Origin: Thermocaproicibacter sp002410755
GTDB lineage: Bacteria > Bacillota > Clostridia > Oscillospirales > Acutalibacteraceae
Direction of reading: 5' to 3'
Length of the DNA stretch: 64,000 bases
Assembly (NCBI GenBank): GCA_036839715.1
Contig: DAITDU010000004.1
Coordinates: 18,519 to 82,518, forward strand
Part shown: one piece after another, positions 52,690 through 62,034 of the stretch
How the letters are laid out: each line of letters begins with the position of its first letter
How positions within the stretch are numbered: position 1 is the first letter of the stretch
Program-made: the position numbers and the translations under genes
The notes under the pieces: generated by a model
Told to the model about the DNA's origin: nothing
What the model saw: the letters and a program-made list of their open reading frames with translations, nothing else
The model's database searches: none

Positions 52690-55314
52690 TTATTTTGCCA
52701 GCCTGCAAAGCTCAAACAGAGTATTCATGCACTCAATCGGCGTCAGGGTATTGACATCAAGTGCCTTGAGCCGTTTCATAATTTCAGCTTCCCCGGGCGG
52801 CGTAAGGGACATCTGCATTTCTTCGTCCTGATTTTTCTTGTTTTCCCTTTTAGCAAGGTGCTTTGGCAGAGAAACATTCTTGCCGGAATTCAGTTCCGAA
52901 AGGATTTCCTTTGCACGGACAATGATTTTATTCGGAACACCGGCGAGCTTTGCAACTTCGATGCCATAGCTGTCGTCGGCTCCGCCGCGGACAATACGCC
53001 GAAGGAATGTAATATCGTCCCCCCGCTTTTTTACAGCGATATTATAGTTTTTAACGCCTGGAACAAGGCTCTCAAGGGCGGTCAGTTCATGATAATGGGT
53101 AGCAAAGAGGGTTTTCGCGCCGAGCGACTTTTTATCCGCAACATATTCGAGGACTGCCCGAGCAATGCTCATGCCGTCAAATGTGGAAGTGCCGCGCCCG
53201 ATTTCGTCGAGAATCAGCAGACTGTCAGCCGTTGCATTTTTCACAATATCCGCCACTTCGGCCATCTCCACCATAAAAGTGGACTGGCCTGCGGCAAGGT
53301 CATCCGAAGCACCAACGCGGGTATAAATGGCATCCGTAATGCCGATTTCCGCGCTGTCGGCCGGCACGAAGCAGCCAATTTGCGCCATGATGACAATCAG
53401 GGCAATCTGGCGCATGTAGGTCGATTTTCCGGCCATGTTCGGCCCTGTAATAATGGCAACCCGGTTTTCGTCCCTGTCAAGCAGAACATCGTTCGGGACA
53501 AACGGCTCATCAAGCAGGGCTTCCACAACAGGGTGGCGGCTCGCTTTCAGGACAATCCTGCCGTTGAGGTTAATGACCGGCCTCACATAGCTGCGGTCTG
53601 CGGAGACCTGTGAAAATGAAAGCAGCACATCCAGGCACGCTACGGCCTGTGCCGTGCGCTGTACACGGTCCGTCTGTGCAGCAACCTGTTTCCGGACGGA
53701 GTCAAAGAGCTCATATTCAAGCTGCACGGATTTGTCGTGTGCGCCGAGAATGCGCCCTTCCAGCTCCTTGAGCTCCGGAGTAATGAACCGCTCACAGTTT
53801 GTGAGCGTTTGCTTGCGGACATATTCCGGCGGTGCCTGATTTTTGTAGGCGTTCGGAAGCTCTATGTAATAGCCGAAAACGCGGTTGTAACCAACTTTCA
53901 GCTTCTGGATACCGGTCTTTTCACGCTCCTGCGCTTCGATTTTTGCAATCACGCCGCGTCCGTCTTTCATATCGCCCTTTAAGACGTCAAGCTCTTCGCT
54001 GAACCCCGGCCGGATCATGCCGCCTTCCCGGATGGAAAACGGCGGTTCATCAACAATCGCTTTTCCAATCAGGCTTCGGACGTCATCAAGCCCATCAATT
54101 CCCCCGTAAATTTTTTGCAGGAGATTGGATTTGCAGTCCTTCAGAAGATTCTTAAGGCCCGGCAGCCGGTCTGCCGCATCGGCAAGGCTGCGGAGCTCTC
54201 GGCCGTTCGCCGAGCCATAGACAATGCGGGACATCAGGCGCTCAAGGTCATGGATTCCGGAAAGCTGCTCGGAAAGATTGTCCCGCAGGATGCTGTCGCC
54301 GACCAGTTCCTCCACGGCATTCAGGCGCCGGCCGATTTTAGCCGGGCTCATGAGCGGACGCTCCACCCAGTTGCGGATAAGGCGCTTGCCCATCGCCGTG
54401 CGGGTGCGGTCAAGCACCCAGAGCAGGGAACCCCGCTTTTCCTTAGTCCGCATTGTTTCAAGCAGTTCGAGATTTCTGCGCGTCGTGAGGTTGAGCTTCA
54501 TATACTGCTCGCCGCTGTAAAGGTCAAGCTCGTCCATGCTTTCAAGCCCGGTCCGCTCGGTCTCTTTCAGATAGCCGAGCAGTGCGCCGAGCGCCCCGGC
54601 AATCTCAGGTTTCCCTGAAAGGCCAAGGCCTTCCGGCGTTTTGTGGAATTGTTCGGAAACTGCCAGCGCGGCGGAAGCCGGGTTGAATTTTTCTTCCTCC
54701 AGGAGCTCAGCGCTTGCGCCGAGGCGTTCCTTCATAAATTCCGAAAGGCCTGAAAGGCTGAGCACACCCTGGCTCAGGAGGATTTCCTTTGGGGAAAAGC
54801 GGGAAAGCTCATTTTTGAGCTGCTCGGCCAGTTCGGAGGCATTTTCCCCGGAAAGCGCAGTCGCGTGGAGCTCACCCGTCGACACATCTGCAAAACAGAT
54901 GCCCGCGCGGTTTTCCATGACATTCAGGGAACAGATATAGTTGTTGCGCGATTCGTCGAGCATACTGCTCTCCAGCACCGTGCCCGGTGTAATGACACGG
55001 ATAATATCCCGCTTAACAAGCCCTTTTGCAAGGGCCGGGTCCTCCATCTGCTCACAGATGGCGACTTTATAGCCTTTTGCAATCAGCTTGGCGACATAGG
55101 TCTCATAGCTGTGGAACGGAATGCCGCACATGGGCGCGCGCTCCGGCTGCCCGCAGTCGCGCCCCGTTAGAGTCAGGTCCAGCTCCCGCGAAACGAGCTT
55201 TGCGTCGTCGTAGAACATCTCGTAGAAGTCGCCGAGACGGAAAAACAGGATGGTATCCGGGTATTTTTTCTTCATCTCAAAGTACTGTGCCATCATGGGG
55301 GAAAGGGCTGCCAA
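52690..55314 (-). CDS. mutS: DNA mismatch recognition protein MutS
   Basis: 874 residues. Mismatch-binding domain with the FYEMF region near residue 30, connector and lever domains, and the ATPase with Walker A GPNMAGKST and the DEIGRGTSTFDG signature. TTG start with GAGGCGG five bases upstream; the family-typical MMAQYFEMK follows a few codons later. Confidence 0.98.
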   Translation of the reverse strand: MAALSPMMAQYFEMKKKYPDTILFFRLGDFYEMFYDDAKLVSRELDLTLTGRDCGQPERAPMCGIPFHSYETYVAKLIAKGYKVAICEQMEDPALAKGLVKRDIIRVITPGTVLESSMLDESRNNYICSLNVMENRAGICFADVSTGELHATALSGENASELAEQLKNELSRFSPKEILLSQGVLSLSGLSEFMKERLGASAELLEEEKFNPASAALAVSEQFHKTPEGLGLSGKPEIAGALGALLGYLKETERTGLESMDELDLYSGEQYMKLNLTTRRNLELLETMRTKEKRGSLLWVLDRTRTAMGKRLIRNWVERPLMSPAKIGRRLNAVEELVGDSILRDNLSEQLSGIHDLERLMSRIVYGSANGRELRSLADAADRLPGLKNLLKDCKSNLLQKIYGGIDGLDDVRSLIGKAIVDEPPFSIREGGMIRPGFSEELDVLKGDMKDGRGVIAKIEAQEREKTGIQKLKVGYNRVFGYYIELPNAYKNQAPPEYVRKQTLTNCERFITPELKELEGRILGAHDKSVQLEYELFDSVRKQVAAQTDRVQRTAQAVACLDVLLSFSQVSADRSYVRPVINLNGRIVLKASRHPVVEALLDEPFVPNDVLLDRDENRVAIITGPNMAGKSTYMRQIALIVIMAQIGCFVPADSAEIGITDAIYTRVGASDDLAAGQSTFMVEMAEVADIVKNATADSLLILDEIGRGTSTFDGMSIARAVLEYVADKKSLGAKTLFATHYHELTALESLVPGVKNYNIAVKKRGDDITFLRRIVRGGADDSYGIEVAKLAGVPNKIIVRAKEILSELNSGKNVSLPKHLAKRENKKNQDEEMQMSLTPPGEAEIMKRLKALDVNTLTPIECMNTLFELCRLAK

Positions 55315-55351
55315 AACTACCGCCTCGCTTTATGTGATTGGGGATTTCCGG

Positions 55352-55759
55352 TCAGTGGCAGCCTGCGCATGCAGAACAGTTACCTCCACAGGCATGCTCG
55401 TCATAGTCCGCCGTCTCCGGGTTGCCGCCGTTTGCACTCTGCTCAAGAATTGCATTGACACGGCGCATCAGGAGCTCAAGGTCTCCCCGGGCATGGTTGT
55501 ACTCAATCATGCTCGGTTTCTTCATAATAGCCTCATAGACTGCATTCATCGACATCTGGTAGCCTTTCAGTTTGTCCTCATCCTGCTTCGGCTGCTGCAT
55601 CTCATTCTGAATTGACATGCGTTTCAGATTGTACTGGCCAATCAGGTCCTGAAGTTCCTTGTCCTCGTCAGCCTTCTGGATGGCAATCTGCATTTTCAGG
55701 TAACGCTCATCCTGCTGAATGGTCTTTCCAAGTTCTCTTGCCTGCTCAATGATGTCCAT
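55352..55759 (-). CDS. YlbF/YmcA-family protein with Cys-rich tail
   Basis: 135 residues. Helical YlbF/YmcA domain (1-112) followed by a tail with five Cys in CGGNCSACAGCH-type spacing (about 124-135, starting HACGG). B. subtilis YlbF and YmcA act with YaaT as the Y-complex in mRNA processing and sporulation, and the complex binds iron-sulfur clusters. The tail is a plausible metal or cluster site. Positioned between miaB and mutS, as ymcA is near these genes in B. subtilis. Confidence 0.85.
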   Translation of the reverse strand: MDIIEQARELGKTIQQDERYLKMQIAIQKADEDKELQDLIGQYNLKRMSIQNEMQQPKQDEDKLKGYQMSMNAVYEAIMKKPSMIEYNHARGDLELLMRRVNAILEQSANGGNPETADYDEHACGGNCSACAGCH

Positions 55760-55803
55760 GAAAATTCTCCTTTATATTTTTTAATCAGTATAAAACGAGG
55801 CCA

Positions 55804-57228
55804 CTATTTTACAAGCTCGCCGTCGAGAATCCAGTTGCGGGCTGAAGTAATCTTTACATTCGCAAAAGTGCCGACCGCATTATCACTGCCAGGGAAATTC
55901 ACGATGACATTCCCGGCCGTGCGCCCTGCAAGCAGTTCGGTTTTCTGGTTCCGCCCCTCTACCAGTACACGGCGCGTCTCCCCAATTTCCCCCGCGCAGC
56001 GGACCGCGGAAATCTTCTCCTGCTCTGCGCAGAGCTCCTGAAGCCAGCGGGATTTTTCCTCTGCCGGGACGGGATCCGGCATCTGTGCGGCCCGCGTACC
56101 TTCGCGCGGAGAATAGATAAAGGTAAAGAGCGAAGTAAAGCCGACTTTTTGAATCAAATCCACCGTTTCCCGGAATTCCTGGTAGGTCTCGCCGGGAAAG
56201 CCGACGATAATGTCGGTCGTCAGCGAAAGGTCCGGAATCTTTTCCCGCGCATACTCCACAAGGGACAGGTACTTCTCCCTCGTGTAGCCCCGGTTCATTG
56301 CTGCCAGGACACGGTTGTTTCCAGACTGGACGGGCAGGTGCAGGTGGTGGCAGATATGCTCGCCGGAAGCCATGGTGTCTATCAGCTCATGCGTGGCGTC
56401 CTTTGGATGGGACGTCATAAAGCGCAGACGGTAATCGCCCGGCACGGCGTCCAGGATGCGGAGCAAAGCGGAAAAATTCACCGGCTTTCTAAGCTTCTTG
56501 CCATAGGAATTGACATTCTGCCCGAGGAGGGTAATATCCTTGTACCCTCCGTCCACAATCCCCCGGTATTCCCTGAGGATTGCTTCCGGCTGGCGGCTGC
56601 GCTCCCTTCCGCGGACATATGGCACAATACAGTAGGAGCAGAAATTATCGCAGCCGACCATCACGGGAAGCCATGCGCGGATTTTCCCATCCCTGCGGAT
56701 TGGAAGCCCCTCCACAAGTTCCGCATCTTCCCGGTCGTCCCCGCGTTCAAAGACGCGGCTGCTGCCGGCAAGCGCCGTCCAGAGGAGCTCTGGAAAACGG
56801 TGCAGCACATGTGTGCCGAAAACGAGGTTCACAAACGGGAATTTGCGACGGACATACTGGGACGCTTCTTCCTCCTCCATCATGCAGCCACACACTGCGA
56901 CAATGACGGAAGGGCGGCGGCGCTTTAACTCTTTCAGCGCGCCGACATTGCCGTAAACGCGGTTTTCAGCGTGGCCGCGCACTGCACAGGTATTAAACAG
57001 AATGAAGTCGGCCTTCTCCACGTCATCGGTAAAGGAAAAGCCCATCTCGGCAAGCAGGCCTTTAATCTTTTCACTGTCAGCCACATTCTGCTGGCAGCCG
57101 TAAGTATGGACATACGCCATCGGGACAGTGCCATCCTTGCGGGCTTCCATAATCTTTTTTACCTCGGAAATATAAAAATCCTGCGGATGCTCCGGGGCGG
57201 GCAGCCGCTGCGGACAAAGTTCTGCCAA
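55804..57228 (-). CDS. miaB: tRNA-2-methylthio-N6-dimethylallyladenosine synthase
   Basis: 474 residues. N-terminal UPF0004 domain with three cluster Cys (HTYGCQQN and others), radical SAM cluster CDNFCSYC, and C-terminal TRAM domain (about 400-470). Adds a methylthio group to i6A37 in tRNA. TTG start with AGGAGG nine bases upstream, headed by the promoter at 57293-57321. Confidence 0.97.
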   Translation of the reverse strand: MAELCPQRLPAPEHPQDFYISEVKKIMEARKDGTVPMAYVHTYGCQQNVADSEKIKGLLAEMGFSFTDDVEKADFILFNTCAVRGHAENRVYGNVGALKELKRRRPSVIVAVCGCMMEEEEASQYVRRKFPFVNLVFGTHVLHRFPELLWTALAGSSRVFERGDDREDAELVEGLPIRRDGKIRAWLPVMVGCDNFCSYCIVPYVRGRERSRQPEAILREYRGIVDGGYKDITLLGQNVNSYGKKLRKPVNFSALLRILDAVPGDYRLRFMTSHPKDATHELIDTMASGEHICHHLHLPVQSGNNRVLAAMNRGYTREKYLSLVEYAREKIPDLSLTTDIIVGFPGETYQEFRETVDLIQKVGFTSLFTFIYSPREGTRAAQMPDPVPAEEKSRWLQELCAEQEKISAVRCAGEIGETRRVLVEGRNQKTELLAGRTAGNVIVNFPGSDNAVGTFANVKITSARNWILDGELVK

Positions 57229-57292
57229 GCGGAAATTCCTCCTGTAAAGCCTGGATATCCGCGGCCTGCGGTATCCGGGCGGTTATTATTGT

Positions 57293-57321
57293 ATTATACC
57301 ATACTGCCGGTACGGCTGCAA
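57293..57321 (-). promoter_or_regulatory. Sigma-A promoter at the head of the miaB run
   Basis: Minus strand TTGCAG (57316-57321), 17-bp spacer, perfect TATAAT (57293-57298). It directly follows the ymxH terminator and precedes miaB by about 65 bases. Confidence 0.8.
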
Positions 57322-57322
57322 G

Positions 57323-57359
57323 AAAAATGGGGGACGCAGCCGCTTTGGCCGCTCCCCCA
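57323..57359 (-). terminator. Terminator after ymxH
   Basis: A long G+C stem with one or two bulges (57328-57340 with 57345-57359), 3-base AAA loop, and five T on the minus strand. Confidence 0.8.
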
Positions 57360-57374
57360 AAAAGCACCCCCCTT

Positions 57375-57665
57375 TTAGTCGCGGAAAATGGCTCCAATCC
57401 CGCGCGGAGGGCCTTTTGTGCGGATCGGAGTGCTGTAGTTGACGAGGATTGTATCATCCCCGATAACCTGGATGTCCTGCCAGCGGATTACAATGTCGTC
57501 GTCACGCCCGAACAGTCCGAAAAAGCGCAGGCGCCCGTAAATTACAATCGCTGCAACGCGCGCTGTCGCCGTGTCGATCTCCAGGTCACAGACGTTGCCA
57601 AGGCGCATGCCATCCTTCACATTGATAACTTCCTTGTGACGCATATCTTCAATTCTGCAGTTCAC
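57375..57665 (-). CDS. ymxH: YlmC/YmxH-family sporulation protein
   Basis: 96 residues from a GTG at 57665 with GGGAGG eight bases before. A PRC-barrel domain with the conserved start CRIEDMRHKEVI. The family is sporulation-associated and often sits by sigG or sporulation genes, as here, 83 bases after sigG. Confidence 0.85.
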   Translation of the reverse strand: MNCRIEDMRHKEVINVKDGMRLGNVCDLEIDTATARVAAIVIYGRLRFFGLFGRDDDIVIRWQDIQVIGDDTILVNYSTPIRTKGPPRGIGAIFRD

Positions 57666-57748
57666 CCCCATCACCTCCCAGACTATATGTTTATGTGGGA
57701 AAGGGCGGCCTGAAAACCAAAAGTGAAGCGGGGCGGTGCTGGAAACAG

Positions 57749-58519
57749 TTAAATTTCTTTCTTAATCTTATCCAGAGCGGCCTTTTCCAGCCGCGAGACC
57801 TGTGCCTGGCTGATGCCAATTTCGGACGCAACTTCCATCTGTGTTTTTCCCTGAAAATAGCGCATGGAAAGAATGTTCTTTTCGCGGGGGTTCAGGTTTT
57901 GGATTGCCTGCTTCAAGGCAATTTCATCAAGCCAGTTGGTGTCCTCGTTATTGTCCCCAACCTGATCCATCACATAAATGGTATCCCCGTCGTCAGAAAA
58001 GACAGGCTCATAAAGTGAAACCGGCTCAACAATGGACTCCAGTGCTATGACGACTTCTTCACGCGGCAGGTTGAGCGCCTTTGAAATTTCTTCCACATTG
58101 GGTTCGCGACTGTTTTCCGCGGTCATTTTCTCCTTGACCTGCATGGCACGGTATGCTGTATCCCTCAGGCTGCGGCTCACACGGATGCTGTTGTTGTCAC
58201 GCAGATAGCGGCGGATTTCTCCAATTATCATGGGAACACCATAAGTGGAAAAGCGCACCCCCTGATTGATATCGAAGTGATCAATCGCCTTAATAAGGCC
58301 GATGCACCCAACTTGAAACAAATCATCAAGATTTTCGCCGCGGTTGGTAAAGCGCTGCACGACGCTCAGCACAAGGCGCAGGTTGCCCCGTATCAGTTCA
58401 TCGCGGGCTTCGTTATCCCCCGTTCGGGCTTTGCGAAGCAGATCCATTTTTTCTTTTTCCGTCAGCACCTTCAGCTTGGAAGTATTGACCCCGCAGATTT
58501 CCACTTTGTTATACTGCAT
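57749..58519 (-). CDS. sigG: Forespore sigma factor sigma-G
   Basis: 256 residues. The start MQYNKVEICGVNTSKL is characteristic of sigma-G, then region 2 (GNLRLVLSVVQRF, DLFQVGCIGL) and region 4 (SEIGISQAQVSRLEK). Directs late forespore transcription. ATG at 58519 follows AAGGGG 11 bases before; the longer frame to 58672 is upstream noncoding. A sigma-F/sigma-G-like promoter is at 58546-58575. Confidence 0.96.
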   Translation of the reverse strand: MQYNKVEICGVNTSKLKVLTEKEKMDLLRKARTGDNEARDELIRGNLRLVLSVVQRFTNRGENLDDLFQVGCIGLIKAIDHFDINQGVRFSTYGVPMIIGEIRRYLRDNNSIRVSRSLRDTAYRAMQVKEKMTAENSREPNVEEISKALNLPREEVVIALESIVEPVSLYEPVFSDDGDTIYVMDQVGDNNEDTNWLDEIALKQAIQNLNPREKNILSMRYFQGKTQMEVASEIGISQAQVSRLEKAALDKIKKEI

Positions 58520-58545
58520 TATACATACCGCCCCTTCCCAGCTAA

Positions 58546-58575
58546 AAGTATGGCCCTTCCGGTGCGGCGGTATGC
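58546..58575 (-). promoter_or_regulatory. Candidate sigma-F/sigma-G promoter of sigG
   Basis: Minus strand GCATA (58571-58575), 18-bp spacer, CATACTT (58546-58552). Close to the sigma-G type -35 GNATA and -10 CATANTA consensus, and placed 27 bases before the start codon. Confidence 0.55.
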
Positions 58576-58670
58576 GGGAAAAAATATTGCTTTGATAAAA
58601 TAAATATGATAGACTGTAAACGCTCGGCAGAGACTGCCATTCTACCTGAAACATCAGGAGGAAAAAATAC

Positions 58671-60161
58671 ATGATAAAAAGCCGCCTGAAAAAATCCTTT
58701 TTCTACGTCCCATTCCTTCTGGAACTGATCTTGTTTCTCATACTTTACCGTTATGATTTTCCCCAGGGTGATGATTTTACATTCGTTGTCTACGGGAAAA
58801 ATATGGCAAACATCTGGCACTATTACCAGTACTATTACCAATATGCAGGCTCCCGAATGGCCAATATGCTTGCGCAGGTGCTTCTGCTGAAAGACCTTTC
58901 CATCTGGAAAATCCTTACGCCGTTCGTCTGCGTCGGCAGCTCCATGCTGCTTTTCTATTGGGCAGCAGGACGCCTGAAGCCGCAAAAAGGATGCTTCGGC
59001 CGCGATTTTGCCCTCAGTAGTCTCTGCGCTTTTTCCCCCGGTCTGATTCCGCTGGCCAACAACCTTTTTGCAGATACCTTTCTCTGGATGGACGGTTCCT
59101 GCAACTATCTGTACCCGCTGTTTCTGGCGCTTCTGGGAGCAATTCCTTTCTGGAACGCACTGCGCAGGCGCAGCCTCCCGCGCGGGCTTCAGTGGCTGTG
59201 CCCGGTCTGTTTTGCACTGGCCGGGCTTTTGCACGAGGAAACGGCGGTAGCGCTTTTCACATTGGCTGTAGTGTCTCTTTTTCTCCTGCGGCATAATGGG
59301 AACAAATCCGCACTGCTCCCTCTCATGACTGTCATCAGCACTGCTGTCATGGTATACACCTTTACCTGTCCCGGAGCCTATTACCGGCTGCACAAAGCAG
59401 AGGGCCCCCAATCCGGGACTCCGCTTTCCCACCTGTTTTATAACCTCTCCAACTATTTTGCATCGATTAGCGGGAACCTGTGGCCCATTCCGCTGGTTCT
59501 CGGTCTTTGTGCACTTTTCTTTCTCTCCCGTCGCCATGGAAGGTTCCCGGCAGTTCTAAAATTCCTTCTTTGCTTCGGAGTGCTGTATTTCCCTCTTTCG
59601 GATATACTGCCGCTCTCCGGCATCAGAACGGCGTTTTCTTCCTTTCCAGCATTATTTGCCCTTCTGACTCTCCGCGTATTGTATTATATAGCCGCTTTTG
59701 TGGCCTTTGTCCTGGAAGCCCATTGGGAAAAAAGTCACCGGTACCTGCCGGCGCTGTATCTCTGCATGTGGGGCAGCCAAGCAATCCCGGCAGCCATTGG
59801 CTCCAGCGGAAGGGCGGCTTTCCCGCTTGCCGTTCTAACCATTCTGCTCATGCTGTGTACGCTGGAAGAATGCACTGGGAACCGGCATGCCGCCATTATG
59901 CAGCTTTCTGCTGCTGCGGTCGGGCTGTGCGCCATCCTCTGGACCTTTATTCCGCTCCGTGCAAACGCAGCCGAATATCAAGGGATCGTACGCAGAGTTG
60001 ACGAAGCAAAAGCGGGAAAATCACAGACTGTGGTGATTGATGAGGAAAGGTTCCAAAAATATTATTTTTACTATAACGCATTTTCTAAAGCTTACCGCTA
60101 TGAAATCGGCCAGTATTATCAGTTGCCGAAAGGTGTAACGATTGTCTTTTCCGGGCAGTAA
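58671..60161 (+). CDS. DUF6056-like polytopic membrane protein, GT-C-like
   Basis: 496 residues. About ten membrane segments; a conserved GDDF motif after the first segment (about residue 34) recalls the catalytic acids of GT-C glycosyltransferases. Similar in type to the DUF2142 protein at 25020-26936. GGAGG nine bases before the ATG. Opposite in strand to sigG, whose start region it faces. Substrate unknown. Confidence 0.7.
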   Translation: MIKSRLKKSFFYVPFLLELILFLILYRYDFPQGDDFTFVVYGKNMANIWHYYQYYYQYAGSRMANMLAQVLLLKDLSIWKILTPFVCVGSSMLLFYWAAGRLKPQKGCFGRDFALSSLCAFSPGLIPLANNLFADTFLWMDGSCNYLYPLFLALLGAIPFWNALRRRSLPRGLQWLCPVCFALAGLLHEETAVALFTLAVVSLFLLRHNGNKSALLPLMTVISTAVMVYTFTCPGAYYRLHKAEGPQSGTPLSHLFYNLSNYFASISGNLWPIPLVLGLCALFFLSRRHGRFPAVLKFLLCFGVLYFPLSDILPLSGIRTAFSSFPALFALLTLRVLYYIAAFVAFVLEAHWEKSHRYLPALYLCMWGSQAIPAAIGSSGRAAFPLAVLTILLMLCTLEECTGNRHAAIMQLSAAAVGLCAILWTFIPLRANAAEYQGIVRRVDEAKAGKSQTVVIDEERFQKYYFYYNAFSKAYRYEIGQYYQLPKGVTIVFSGQ

Positions 60162-60193
60162 GCCTTTGAAAAGTGCAGGAAGGGGATGGGTGC

Positions 60194-61537
60194 TTGTTCC
60201 TTTCGGTCCCGGGCTATGTCCGGGCTGTGCTGGAAATGCTGGAGCACGGCGGGTGGCAGGCATATTTAGTTGGCGGATGTGTGCGGGATGCGCTCCTCGG
60301 TCGTGAGCCAAATGACTGGGATGTGACAACCGACGCGCTACCGGAGGAAATTCAGTGCATCTTCGCGGGCTTCCCGGTCATCAGGACGGGGGAAAAGCAC
60401 GGCACTGTCACTGTCCTGTCAGAAGGGATGCCGGTAGAAGTAACAACATACCGCATCGACGGTACCTATACCGACAGAAGGCATCCGGACAGTGTGCAAT
60501 TCACGCGGCGGCTCAGTGACGATCTTGCGCGGCGGGATTTTACAGTAAATGCACTTGCATACAATCAGGAAAATGGTCTTATAGACTATTTTGGCGGTCA
60601 GAATGACCTGAAAAACGGCATTCTGCGCTGTGTTGGTGAACCAGGCCTGCGTTTTCAGGAAGATTCCCTCCGTATCCTACGCCTGCTGCGGTTTTCATCG
60701 CAGCTTGGTTTTCAGATTGAACGGTGTACTACAGAAAGTGCCCTGCGGAATCGGAAGTTTCTCGGCAATATTTCACAGGAACGTGTCCGTGATGAATTTG
60801 TAAAGCTTCTTTGTGGGAAAAACGCTGCGAACGTTCTTCGGGAATACCGGGAAATCATTGCTGTATTTGTCCCGGAAATCCGCCCCGCATTCGGTTTTGA
60901 GCAGCATAACCCGCACCATATCTACGATGTCTGGGAGCATACGCTGCACTGCATCAGTGCAGCGGAACCTCAGCCTGTTGTACGCCTTTCCATGTTTCTG
61001 CACGATCTTGGAAAGCCGGAATGCTTCACACTCGACTCCGGCGGCGTCGGCCATTTTCACGGACATCCGGTGAAGAGCGCGCTTCTCGCAGGAAAGATTC
61101 TCACACGTCTGCGCTTTGACCGGAAAACTGCGGAAACTGTCATCCTGCTTGTCCGCAGCCACAGCCTGCCGCTTCTTCCGGAGGAACATTGCCTGCGGCG
61201 GAGGCTGAACCAGCTCGGTGACGAAAATCTGCGCCTCCTTATCAAAGTGCAGGAAGCCGACGCAAAAGGGAAAGCATCTTCAAGCGCAGCTTACCTTGCT
61301 TCGCTTGAACAGATTCCTGCCCTGCTGGACCGAATGGAAGCAGAAGGACAGTGTTTTTCCCTGAAAAGCCTCGCAGTCGATGGGAATGACCTTTTGGCGC
61401 TTGGAATCCCGCGAGGCAAAGAAATCGGACGGATTCTCCACGCCCTCCTTAGCAACGTGATAGACGGGAAAATTCCAAATATCCGCAGTGCACTCCTAGA
61501 TACCGCAAAAAAGCTGAAGGGAAGCGGTACAGAATGA
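60194..61537 (+). CDS. cca: CCA tRNA nucleotidyltransferase with HD domain
   Basis: About 447 residues. Head domain YLVGGCVRDALLG and catalytic DWDVTT, neck EDSLRILRLLRF, and an HD domain with HDLGKPE and HFHGHPV in the C-terminal half. Adds or repairs the 3' CCA end of tRNA. TTG at 60194 has GGAAGGGG upstream and is preferred to GTG at 60173. Confidence 0.93.
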   Translation: MFLSVPGYVRAVLEMLEHGGWQAYLVGGCVRDALLGREPNDWDVTTDALPEEIQCIFAGFPVIRTGEKHGTVTVLSEGMPVEVTTYRIDGTYTDRRHPDSVQFTRRLSDDLARRDFTVNALAYNQENGLIDYFGGQNDLKNGILRCVGEPGLRFQEDSLRILRLLRFSSQLGFQIERCTTESALRNRKFLGNISQERVRDEFVKLLCGKNAANVLREYREIIAVFVPEIRPAFGFEQHNPHHIYDVWEHTLHCISAAEPQPVVRLSMFLHDLGKPECFTLDSGGVGHFHGHPVKSALLAGKILTRLRFDRKTAETVILLVRSHSLPLLPEEHCLRRRLNQLGDENLRLLIKVQEADAKGKASSSAAYLASLEQIPALLDRMEAEGQCFSLKSLAVDGNDLLALGIPRGKEIGRILHALLSNVIDGKIPNIRSALLDTAKKLKGSGTE

Positions 61538-62031
61538 GGACGCGCATCATTCATCCACTCGCACCGGTTTATGATAAAAATTCCCGGGTTCTGGTGCTTG
61601 GGACCATGCCCTCGCCCAAATCCCGGGAATTTGGTTTTTATTACTCGAACCCGCAGAACCGCTTCTGGCGGATTCTCGCAGAGCTTTACCGTGAGGCTTT
61701 GCCCTGCACAAAGGAAGAAAAGAAAGCTTTCCTGCTCTGGCACCACATTGCGCTCTGGGACGTGCTGAAAAGCTGTGAAATTGAGGGAGCGGATGACGCA
61801 AGCATCCGCAACCCTGTTCCAAACAACATTGCCGGGCTGCTGAAGGAAACCGGTATCTGCACAGTCTTTACTACCGGGACAAAAGCCTCGTTGCTTTACC
61901 GGCGCTTCTGCCGCACAGCGACCGGCATTGATGCTATCGCGCTCCCTTCCACCAGCCCAGCCAACTGCCGGAACTGGACCTATGAAACACTGCTCGCTGC
62001 CTACCGTGTGCTGCGGAAATACACCGGATAA
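61534..62031 (+). CDS. DNA-deoxyinosine glycosylase (UDG superfamily)
   Basis: 165 residues. Uracil-DNA glycosylase fold of the deoxyinosine glycosylase branch: VLGTMPSPKSREFGFYY near the N-terminus and LPSTSPAN near the end. Would remove hypoxanthine (deaminated adenine) from DNA. Overlaps the cca stop by 4 bases. Its stop lies 3 bases from the sigE stop, tail to tail. Confidence 0.88.
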   Translation: MRTRIIHPLAPVYDKNSRVLVLGTMPSPKSREFGFYYSNPQNRFWRILAELYREALPCTKEEKKAFLLWHHIALWDVLKSCEIEGADDASIRNPVPNNIAGLLKETGICTVFTTGTKASLLYRRFCRTATGIDAIALPSTSPANCRNWTYETLLAAYRVLRKYTG

Positions 62032-62034
62032 CTT

